The translations under genes were made by a program, and so were the position numbers. The notes under the pieces were generated by a model. That model was not told the DNA's origin. It saw only the letters and a list, made by a program, of their open reading frames with translations, and ran no database searches. Shown here piece after piece: positions 56,364 to 64,000 of a DNA stretch of 64,000 nt; position 1 is the first letter of the stretch, and every line of letters begins with the position of its first letter. The DNA comes from Allostreptomyces psammosilenae (GTDB lineage Bacteria > Actinomycetota > Actinomycetes > Streptomycetales > Streptomycetaceae): the NCBI RefSeq assembly GCF_013407765.1, contig NZ_JACBZD010000002.1:940001-1004000 (forward strand), written 5' to 3'.

Positions 56364-58733
56364 ATGACCGCTTCGCCCGCCGCGCGCCCCTCCGCCGGTT
56401 CCGCCTCCCGTTCCGGCGGGCCGCCGTCGCCGCGCCGCGCCGCCGAGCAGGCGGCCGCGCGGTTCGCCGTCGTCGAGGGCGTGCTGGAGCGCATCACCTA
56501 CGCCAACGAGGAGACCGGCTACACCGTCGCCCGGGTCGACACCGGCCGGGGCGCCGGCGAGCTGCTCACCGTGGTGGGGGCGCTGCTCGGCGCGCAGCCC
56601 GGCGAGTCGCTGCGGCTGCACGGCCGGTGGACCTCGCACCCGCAGTACGGCCGGCAGTTCACCGTGGAGAACTACACCACCGTGCTGCCCGCCACCGTGC
56701 AGGGCATCCGCCGCTACCTGGGCTCCGGGCTGATCAAGGGGATCGGTCCGCGGCTGGCCGACCGCATCGTGGAGCACTTCGGCACCGACACCCTCACCGT
56801 CATCGAGGAGCAGCCGGAACGGCTGATCGAGGTGCCCAAGCTCGGCCCCAAGCGGACCAGGATGATCGCCGCGGCCTGGGAGGAGCAGAAGGCCATCAAG
56901 GAGGTCATGGTCTTCCTCCAGGGCGTCGGGGTGTCCACCTCCCTCGCGGTGCGGATCTACAAGACCTACGGCGACGCCTCCATCTCCGTGGTCCGCGAGG
57001 AGCCCTACCGGCTGGCCGCCGACGTCTGGGGCATCGGCTTCCTCACCGCCGACCGGATCGCGCAGGCCGTCGGCATCCCGCACGACTCCCCGGCCCGGGT
57101 CAAGGCCGGGCTGCGGCACGCGCTGTCCGAGAGCGCCGACAACGGCCACTGCTACCTGCCGGAGGAGGCGCTGATCGCGGCGGCGGTCAAGCTGCTCCAG
57201 CTGGACACCGGCCTGGTGGTGGAGTGCCTCGCGGAGCTGGTCGCCGAGGAGGGCGTGGTCCGCGAGGAGCTCCCCGGGCCCGACGGCCCGCCCGTCCGCG
57301 CGCTCTACCTGGTGCCGTTCCACCGTGCGGAGATCTCCCTGGCCAACCAGCTGCTGCGGCTGCTGCACGCCCCCGAGGACCGGCTCGGCGCCTTCGCCGA
57401 CGTGGACTGGGCGCGGGCGCTGGAGTGGCTGGCGGCGCGCACCGGCGCCGAGCTCGCGCCCGAGCAGGAGCGGGCGGTGCGCACGGCCCTGACCGAGAAG
57501 GTCTCGGTGATGACCGGCGGCCCGGGCTGCGGCAAGTCGTTCACCGTGCGCTCGGTGGTGGAGCTGGCGCTGGCCAAGCGGGCCACGGTGGTGCTGGCCG
57601 CGCCCACCGGCCGGGCCGCCAAGCGGCTGGCCGAGCTGACCGGGCACGAGGCGTCGACCGTGCACCGGCTGCTGGAGCTCAAGCCCGGCGGGGACGCCGC
57701 CTACGACCGGGACAACCCGCTCCAGGCCGACCTGGTGGTGGTGGACGAGGCCTCGATGCTCGACCTGCTGCTGGCGAACAAGCTGGTCAAGGCGGTTCCG
57801 CCGGGCGCCCACCTGCTGCTGGTGGGCGACGTCGACCAGCTGCCCAGCGTGGGCGCCGGGCAGGTGCTGCGCGACCTGCTGGCCGAGGACGGCCCGGTGC
57901 CGCGGGTGCGGCTGAACCGGATCTTCCGGCAGGCGCAGCAGTCGGGTGTGGTCACCAACGCCCACCGGATCAACTCCGGCGTCCCGCCGATCACCACCGG
58001 GCTGCCGGACTTCTTCCTGTTCGCCGAGGAGGACTCCGAGGAGGCGGCCCGGCTGACCGTGGACGTGGTGGCGCGCCGGATCCCGCGCCGGTTCGGCCTG
58101 GATCCGCGCCGGGACGTGCAGGTCCTCGCGCCGATGCACCGCGGCCCGGCCGGCGCCGGCGCGCTCAACGCGGCCCTCCAGGAGGCGGTCACCCCGCCCG
58201 GCCCGAACGTCCCGGAGCGGCGGTTCGGCGGCCGGGTGTTCCGGGTGGGCGACAAGGTCACCCAGATCCGCAACAACTACGACAAGGGCGCGAACGGCGT
58301 CTTCAACGGCACCGTCGGCACCGTGGTGTCGCTGAACGTGGAGGAGCAGCGGCTGACCGTCCTCACCGACGAGGACGAGGAGGTGGGTTACGACTTCGAC
58401 GAGCTGGACGAGCTGACCCACGCGTACGCCGTCACCATCCACCGTTCGCAGGGGAGCGAGTACCCGGCGGTGGTGGTGCCGCTCACCACCAGTGCCTGGA
58501 CGATGCTGCAGCGCAACCTGCTGTACACGGCGGTCACCCGGGCGCGGAAGCTGGTGGTGCTGGTGGGGTCGCGCAGGGCGCTGGGGCAGGCGGTCCGCAG
58601 CGCCTCGGCCGGGCGCCGGCACACCGGCCTCGCCTTCCGGCTGGCCGGTGCCGGGCGGGCGCCGCGCGATCCGGGCGGGACGTTCGGGCCGGACGGGGCG
58701 CCCTGGCCGGTCGACGCGCCGGACCCTGTATAG
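56364..58733 (+). CDS. RecD2-like SF1B DNA helicase
   Basis: The 789-residue protein starts with an N-terminal OB-like domain (LERITYANEETGYTVARVDTG) and helix-hairpin-helix elements (IKGIGPRLADRIVEHFGTDTL). Helicase motif I is TGGPGCGKSFTVRSV (Walker A, about residue 392), followed by TGRAAKRLAELTG (Ia), VVVDEASMLDLLLANKLV (II, DEAS), VGDVDQLPSVGAGQVLRDLL (III) and LNRIFRQAQQSGVV (IV). The C-terminus has YAVTIHRSQGSEYPAVVVPL (V) and LLYTAVTRARKLVVLVG (VI). This is the stand-alone RecD2 form, not part of RecBCD; it unwinds DNA 5'-3' in repair. The start lies 70 bp after the ABC gene. Confidence 0.94.
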   Translation: MTASPAARPSAGSASRSGGPPSPRRAAEQAAARFAVVEGVLERITYANEETGYTVARVDTGRGAGELLTVVGALLGAQPGESLRLHGRWTSHPQYGRQFTVENYTTVLPATVQGIRRYLGSGLIKGIGPRLADRIVEHFGTDTLTVIEEQPERLIEVPKLGPKRTRMIAAAWEEQKAIKEVMVFLQGVGVSTSLAVRIYKTYGDASISVVREEPYRLAADVWGIGFLTADRIAQAVGIPHDSPARVKAGLRHALSESADNGHCYLPEEALIAAAVKLLQLDTGLVVECLAELVAEEGVVREELPGPDGPPVRALYLVPFHRAEISLANQLLRLLHAPEDRLGAFADVDWARALEWLAARTGAELAPEQERAVRTALTEKVSVMTGGPGCGKSFTVRSVVELALAKRATVVLAAPTGRAAKRLAELTGHEASTVHRLLELKPGGDAAYDRDNPLQADLVVVDEASMLDLLLANKLVKAVPPGAHLLLVGDVDQLPSVGAGQVLRDLLAEDGPVPRVRLNRIFRQAQQSGVVTNAHRINSGVPPITTGLPDFFLFAEEDSEEAARLTVDVVARRIPRRFGLDPRRDVQVLAPMHRGPAGAGALNAALQEAVTPPGPNVPERRFGGRVFRVGDKVTQIRNNYDKGANGVFNGTVGTVVSLNVEEQRLTVLTDEDEEVGYDFDELDELTHAYAVTIHRSQGSEYPAVVVPLTTSAWTMLQRNLLYTAVTRARKLVVLVGSRRALGQAVRSASAGRRHTGLAFRLAGAGRAPRDPGGTFGPDGAPWPVDAPDPV

Positions 58734-59105
58734 ACGTCCCACAACTGGAGCAGCCCGGCGAGTGACGTTTCCCACATCGGGGGTAGTCGCGAGGGCGTCG
58801 GGGTGGCTCCGGTGAGGGGTGTTGTCGGGTGAAATACGCATGAAATGCGCGTGTCATATGTCCGAATGGTTCATTGCTGTCCGACTACCGCAGACAAGTT
58901 GATCGCTCCACGCACCCTTGTGAGCGGCGACGCGCATGACGGAAGGTGACCCCGCTGAGGTGACGCGGGCCGGGGTGGGGGAAGGTAGGAGGAGTCATTG
59001 AGCATGCAGCCGAACGCAGGCCGCCCGCGCCACCGGAGGGCCGGCCCCCTCCGCGACGCCTGTCTCCGGCCATGCCAGCATGGACTTATCTCGTGAGGGA
59101 TGACG
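58734..59105. other. Citrate synthase upstream region
   Basis: These 372 bases contain A+T-richer stretches (58820-58880; GAAATACGCATGAAATGCGC, an imperfect inverted repeat around ATGCGC/GCGCAT) suitable for a promoter, and a 30-codon leader ORF described separately. Confidence 0.6.
59004..59096 (+). CDS. Putative 30-residue leader peptide of citrate synthase
   Basis: ATG 59004 is preceded at 8 nt by an excellent ribosome-binding site, AGGAGGAG (58988-58995). The ORF encodes [20 protein letters not shown] and ten more residues, and stops at TGA 59094-59096. The stop overlaps the GAGGG ribosome-binding site of the next gene. The peptide is Arg-rich with two Cys. This layout suggests translational coupling or a leader-type control of citrate synthase; it is inference from signals only. 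Confidence 0.5.
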   Translation: MQPNAGRPRHRRAGPLRDACLRPCQHGLIS

Positions 59106-60392
<1,287 letters not shown>

Positions 60393-60925
60393 TCGCACCC
60401 GTCGAAGGGCGCGGCGACCGCGCGTGACGGACCCGTCCGGTCCGTCGCGTGGTCGCCGCGCCCTTCGCGTTCCCTCGGACGGGCCCTCGCCGGGCGTGGC
60501 GGGGAGGGCTGCGGCGGCCGCGGAGTGGGGGGAGCGGGCCGCGACCGGGGGAATGTGACCGGAACGTCATTGGGGCGAAGGTGATCTCCGTACACCGTCA
60601 ACGCGGTGAAATGTCCGGAATGTCGTCTGCGGAGCAGAGTGGATCCATCACCTTCGGTCGCGCTCTCTTCAGGTCTTGAAGTCAGCCTGGATTGATTGGT
60701 CCAGTGACTGTTCATTTCTCATCGCATCTGTGCCTATGATCCCGGGGCGAGGTGAACGCGACGGCGCACCCTGCGGTGGATCACCACCGTTTTGGGGGCT
60801 TTGTCGTGCCCATTTCGCGGATACCCCTTTCCCGCCGCCGGGTCCTGAACACCCCCGGCGCCCGAGCCGCAGTACTGGGCGAGGGGCGATCGTTCAGGAC
60901 CTGGAAACATGGAGGTAACCCCGGC
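60393..60925. other. Region between citrate synthase and MFS permease
   Basis: After a strong terminator (60404-60466) comes an A+T-richer promoter-like region with TATGAT at 60735-60740 as a possible -10. A long-range perfect inverted repeat, CGAAGGTGAT (60576-60585) and ATCACCTTCG (60647-60656), also lies here. The transcript of the permease gene would have a leader of up to about 180 nt. No gene is supported. Confidence 0.6.
60404..60466. terminator. Citrate synthase terminator
   Basis: The outer stem GAAGGGCGCGGCGACC (60404-60419) pairs with GGTCGCCGCGCCCTTC (60451-60466), a perfect 16 bp. An inner stem GACGGACC/GGTCCGTC gives an extended hairpin starting 11 nt after the stop codon. Confidence 0.9.
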
Positions 60926-62350
60926 ATGTCCACCGTGGCATCGCCCCGCCCGTCCGGAGGCGTGACCCCCACCGCCCCGGCCCGACTGGGCTTCGTGACC
61001 CGCATCGCGTCCGTGGCCGCCCTCGGCGGCTTCATGTTCGGCTACGACACCGCCGTCATCAACGGCGCCGTCACCGCCATTCGCGACCACTTCGGCGTCG
61101 GCACCGCCGCCACCGGACTGACCGTCGCCGCGGCGCTGCTCGGCTCCGCCGTGGGCGCCTGGATAGCCGGCTCGCTCGCCGACCGCCACGGCCGCACCCG
61201 GGTCATGCAGATCGCGGCGCTGCTCTTCGCCATCAGCGCCGTCGGCTCCGCCGTCCCGTTCGCCATCTGGGACCTCGGCGCCTGGCGCTTCGTCGGCGGC
61301 ATCGCCATCGGCATCGCCTCCGTGATCGCCCCCACCTACATCGCCGAGGTGGCCCCCGCCGCCTACCGCGGCCGGCTCGCCTCGCTCCAGCAGCTCGCCA
61401 TCGTGCTGGGCATCGCCATCTCCCAGCTCGTCGACTGGGGCATCGCCGCCGCCGCCGGCGGCGCCTCCGAGAAGCTCGGCCCGCTGTACGCCTGGCAGTG
61501 GATGCTCGCCGTGGCCGTGGTGCCCGCCGTGCTGTACGGGGCGCTCTCGCTGCGCATCCCCGAGTCCCCCCGCCACCTGGTGGCCGTCGGCCGCACCGCC
61601 GAGGCCCGGGACGTCCTCGCCCGTGTCGAGGGCGGCGACGTCGACGCCCGCATGGCCGAGCTGGAGCAGTCCCTGCGCTCCGAGCACCGCTCCTCGCTGA
61701 AGGACCTGCGCGGCCCGCGCGGCGGCCTGCTGCCGGTGGTCTGGATCGGCATCGCGCTGTCGGTGCTCCAGCAGTTCGTCGGCATCAACGTGATCTTCTA
61801 CTACTCGTCGATGCTGTGGCAGTCGGTGGGCATCGAGGAGAGCAACTCGCTGCTGATCAGCTTCTCCACCTCGATCATCAACATCGTCGGCACCTTCGTC
61901 GCCATCGCGCTGGTGGACCGCATCGGCCGCAAGCCGCTGCTGCTGATCGGCTCGATCGGCATGACCGTCGCGCTCGGCCTGGCCGCCTGGTCCTTCTCCG
62001 CCGCCACCATCGTGAACGGCGACCCCAGCCTGCCGGAGCTGCAGGGCGCCGTCGCGCTGGTCGCGGCCAACGCCTTCGTCCTCTTCTTCGCCTTCTCCTG
62101 GGGCCCCGGCGTGTGGGTGCTGCTCGGCGAGATCTTCCCCAACCGGGTGCGCGCCGCCGCCCTGGCCGTGGCCGCCGCCGCCCAGTGGATCGCCAACTGG
62201 GTGATCACCACCGCCTTCCCGTCCATGGCGGACTGGAGCCTGAGCGGCTCCTATCTGGTGTTCACCCTGTTCGCCGGCCTGTCGATCATCTTCGTCGCCC
62301 GGTTCGTCACCGAGACCAAGGGACGCACCCTGGAGTCGATGGAGGGCTGA
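60926..62350 (+). CDS. glcP: Sugar porter family MFS transporter, glucose permease-like
   Basis: The 474-residue, 12-TM major facilitator has the sugar-porter signatures. These are GGFMFGYDTAVINGAV (helix 1), GSLADRHGRTRVM (loop 2-3), YIAEVAPAAYRGRLASLQQL (helix 5 start), PESPRHLVAVGR (central loop), QQFVGINVIFYYSS (helix 7, hexose binding) and ETKGRTLESME at the end. It symports a monosaccharide, most likely glucose, with protons across the cytoplasmic membrane; glcP in S. coelicolor is the main glucose uptake system and is of this family. ATG 60926 has GGAGG (60911-60915) 10 nt upstream. Confidence 0.92.
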   Translation: MSTVASPRPSGGVTPTAPARLGFVTRIASVAALGGFMFGYDTAVINGAVTAIRDHFGVGTAATGLTVAAALLGSAVGAWIAGSLADRHGRTRVMQIAALLFAISAVGSAVPFAIWDLGAWRFVGGIAIGIASVIAPTYIAEVAPAAYRGRLASLQQLAIVLGIAISQLVDWGIAAAAGGASEKLGPLYAWQWMLAVAVVPAVLYGALSLRIPESPRHLVAVGRTAEARDVLARVEGGDVDARMAELEQSLRSEHRSSLKDLRGPRGGLLPVVWIGIALSVLQQFVGINVIFYYSSMLWQSVGIEESNSLLISFSTSIINIVGTFVAIALVDRIGRKPLLLIGSIGMTVALGLAAWSFSAATIVNGDPSLPELQGAVALVAANAFVLFFAFSWGPGVWVLLGEIFPNRVRAAALAVAAAAQWIANWVITTAFPSMADWSLSGSYLVFTLFAGLSIIFVARFVTETKGRTLESMEG

Positions 62351-62373
62351 GCAGCCCACCCGCCGACCCGGAT

Positions 62374-62423
62374 GTGACGAAGGGGCCCCTACCTCCCGCG
62401 GGAGGCAGGGGCCCCTTCGTCAC
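62374..62423. terminator. Strong bidirectional terminator
   Basis: A perfect 17-bp stem, GTGACGAAGGGGCCCCT (62374-62390) with AGGGGCCCCTTCGTCAC (62407-62423), has a loop that itself contains CCTCCCG/CGGGAGG. It lies between the convergent MFS and SGNH genes. Confidence 0.9.
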
Positions 62424-62481
62424 ACCGTTCTCCGTGGCGTTCCGGCCCGGCCCGGCCTGGGCCGGAACGCCACGGGGGACG

Positions 62482-63384
62482 TCAGGCGCCCGAGGTCCGC
62501 TGCTCCGCGGAGGCGTGCGACGCCCGCACCGGCGACTGCGTGGCGCAGCCGCCCCCGCCCAGCCGCGTGGTCCGGCCGGTGCGCGCGTCCTGGTACGGCG
62601 CCAGCTCCGGCTGCTTGGGACGCACCAGGTCACCGGAGGACACCCCGCGCAGCCGGCGGCCCACCCACGGCAGCAGGTGCTCCCGGGTCCAGTGCACGTT
62701 CTCCCGCAGCGCCGCCACCCGGGGCACCGGCGGCAGCAGCGGCCACGGCTCCCGCGGGTCCCCGTCCACCGGGATGCCGATCGCCTGCGCGGCCAGCAGC
62801 GCCACCCGGCGGTGGCCCTCGGAGGACAGGTGCAGCCGGTCCGCGCTCCAGGCCCGCCGGTCCGAGAGCGTGCGCAGCGCCCACAGGTCCACCACCGGGC
62901 AGTCGTACCGGTCCGCGATGGCCCGGACGTGACCGTTGTAGGTGGCGACCTTGCCGCGCAGCCGGCGCAGTACCGGCGTCTCGCGGGTGTCGAAGCCGGT
63001 GAAGACCAGCACGGTGCTCCCCGCCTCGGTCATCCGCCGCACGGCGTCCGCGTACCGGGCGGCGACCTCGTCGGGGTCGCTGCCGGGGCGGATGATGTCG
63101 TTGCCGCCGGCCGAGAAGGAGACCAGGTCGGGGGCGAACGCGAGCGCCTGCGGCACCTGCTCGGAGACGATCCGGTCGAGCAGCCGGCCGCGCACGGCGA
63201 GGTTGGCGTACCGGAGTTCGGGGTGTGCCGATGCGATCATCCCGGCGAGCCGGTCGGCCCAGCCGTACCAGCCCCCGGCGGGGCCGGGATCGTTGAGACC
63301 CTCGGTGAAGCTGTCCCCCAGGGCCATGAACGTGCGTATACCGCGATTCTTCAGATGATTGGCTGACACCACCGCATCATGCAT
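62482..63384 (-). CDS. SGNH/GDSL hydrolase
   Basis: The 300-residue esterase/lipase-fold protein has block I FMALGDSFTEGLND (nucleophile Ser), block II NLAVRGRLLDRIV (oxyanion Gly), block III SFSAGGNDIIRPG (GxND) and block V SADRLHLSSEGHRRVALL (Asp-x-x-His). No signal peptide is present, so it is probably cytoplasmic. The C-terminus (after about 230) is Arg-rich and may be disordered. The start is uncertain: ATG 63384, GTG 63369 or ATG 63327 (MALGDS) are in frame. It deacylates or de-esterifies an unknown substrate. Confidence 0.9.
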   Translation of the reverse strand: MHDAVVSANHLKNRGIRTFMALGDSFTEGLNDPGPAGGWYGWADRLAGMIASAHPELRYANLAVRGRLLDRIVSEQVPQALAFAPDLVSFSAGGNDIIRPGSDPDEVAARYADAVRRMTEAGSTVLVFTGFDTRETPVLRRLRGKVATYNGHVRAIADRYDCPVVDLWALRTLSDRRAWSADRLHLSSEGHRRVALLAAQAIGIPVDGDPREPWPLLPPVPRVAALRENVHWTREHLLPWVGRRLRGVSSGDLVRPKQPELAPYQDARTGRTTRLGGGGCATQSPVRASHASAEQRTSGA

Positions 63385-63582
63385 CTCAGGGTGCCGGCTA
63401 CGCGACCGTAAGTATTCACGTTTGCGGCATTCATCCGTAAAAGTCCTGGGATGGCGATGCGCATCACACCGGCGTTCCGGCGGTTTCGACGCGCTCCGTA
63501 GTGGCCCGGGGGGACGTCCGGCTGGCGCCGGAGAGCGCGGCGGCGGCTAGCGGGGGAGAGCGCGGTGGGGAGGAGAACGGTC
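63385..63582. promoter_or_regulatory. Divergent promoter region of SGNH hydrolase and right-edge genes
   Basis: The first 100 bases are A+T-richer (TAAGTATTCACGTTTGCGGC) and suit promoters in one or both directions. No defined operator is evident. Confidence 0.4.
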
Positions 63583-63738
63583 ATGCGTTCGCTCGATCGG
63601 GGGAAGCCGACCCGGTTCCCGCCCCTGGAGCGCCGCGGGTGGGTTGCATGGTGGGCGAGTCCCTGCCGTACGGCGTGTGCCGTAGCCGTGCGCGCACGTC
63701 GAAGGAGTGCAGATGCCCGTCACCGCGGACCCCCGTGA
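63583..63738 (+). CDS. Possible 51-residue upstream ORF, Trp-rich
   Basis: ATG 63583 has a very good ribosome-binding site, GGGGAGGAG (63567-63575, 7 nt spacing). The ORF encodes MRSLDRGKPTRFPPLERRGW, then VAWW and an Arg-rich end, and stops at 63738 inside the next ORF (26-bp overlap). Three Trp in five residues (W-V-A-W-W) recall a leader peptide, but nothing about the downstream gene is known. It could also be chance. Confidence 0.35.
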   Translation: MRSLDRGKPTRFPPLERRGWVAWWASPCRTACAVAVRARRRSADARHRGPP

Positions 63739-64000
63739 CCTCCGCGACACCCGTGACGTCCGGGCCGGCGGGCGTGCCAGGCACGCGGCGTCGGCCGTCG
63801 ACTGGAACGCGCGGCCGGCCTCCTCCTGGCAGGGGCCGGTGCTGCCCGAGGAGCCGGAGCGGCCGGGCGGCGGAACGTTTCGGCGCGACCGGTCGGCCGT
63901 CGTGCCGCCGCCCCGCAGGCCGCCGGGCGGGTCGCCGGGTGGGTCGGCCGGAGAGGCCACCGGCGCGTCGGCGGAGGCGGCGACGCGGGCCGGGCGGACC
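63713..64000 (+). CDS. Hypothetical protein, 3' end outside window
   Basis: The frame is open from ATG 63713 to the right edge (96 codons visible). GAAGGAG lies 5 nt upstream. The visible part, MPVTADPRDLRDTRDVRAGG, then RHAASAVDWNARPASSWQGPVLPEEPERPGG and a Pro/Gly/Arg-rich run, looks unstructured. It may be the N-terminal extension of a domain beyond the window. No function can be given. Confidence 0.6.
   Translation, partial: MPVTADPRDLRDTRDVRAGGRARHAASAVDWNARPASSWQGPVLPEEPERPGGGTFRRDRSAVVPPPRRPPGGSPGGSAGEATGASAEAATRAGRT

Noticed and set aside
59100-59102. ATG at 59100 as the citrate synthase start
   Set aside because: The ribosome-binding site GAGGG directly abuts it with no spacing, whereas TTG 59106 has a 6-nt spacing and gives the expected N-terminus.

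Overview
The window is high-GC actinobacterial DNA, almost certainly from a Streptomyces or close relative. Three things support this: the strong GC bias at third codon positions, an adpA-type regulator that carries an in-frame TTA codon and lies next to oligoribonuclease (orn), and the nearby carboxylase beta / biotin carboxylase / HMG-CoA lyase / acyl-CoA dehydrogenase cluster. These features match the arrangement I know from the Streptomyces core chromosome. Most genes look like core or near-core functions. There are no phage structural genes, integrases or transposases.

Layout. 1-4.5 kb: a two-component pair (kinase cut by the window edge), a DedA protein, a spermidine-synthase-like protein and a proline-rich secreted or anchored protein. 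4.9-10.5 kb: a CPA2 antiporter, a BTAD-family regulator divergent from an alpha/beta hydrolase, and tRNA-His. 10.6-16.8 kb: an FtsX-type ABC exporter with a PadR regulator, divergent from a cytochrome P450. 16.9-22.1 kb: orn, adpA, a GNAT protein and a universal stress protein. 22.7-29.3 kb: a four-gene leucine/isovalerate-type catabolic operon. 29.5-41.9 kb: a minus-strand accessory-looking block with a small secreted protein, a 2,101-residue TIR-NACHT-WD40 protein, an IMPase-like phosphatase overlapping a cupin-like protein, a two-TM protein, a phosphatase with its ArsR regulator, and a SnoaL-like protein. 42-50.5 kb: an O-methyltransferase divergent from an HxlR-peroxiredoxin fusion, a secreted M6 protease, a membrane XRE protein, an exported beta-carbonic anhydrase and an iron-box-controlled siderophore-interacting protein. 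50.6-64 kb: a secreted M14 carboxypeptidase, a fused ABC exporter, a RecD2-like helicase, citrate synthase, a glucose-type MFS permease, an SGNH hydrolase and an incomplete ORF at the right edge.

Two things stand out. First, the TIR-NACHT protein resembles bacterial NLR-like immune proteins. Between its TIR and NACHT modules lies a metallophosphoesterase-like region that has lost its metal ligands, and its C-terminus carries two WD40 propellers. Its gene has an in-frame TTA codon, and so does the cupin-like gene upstream. The only other TTA I found in the window is in adpA, so the immune-type block is probably under bldA control. Second, six copies of a roughly 110-120 bp intergenic element occur at four loci, all in the same orientation. 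Each has a DnaA-box-like 9-mer fixed 46-47 nt from a conserved GGGATCCTGA. Short minisatellites sit beside these elements, and low-complexity repeats have also expanded inside several coding regions.

All functional calls come from reading motifs and gene order by eye; no database search or folding calculation was run.
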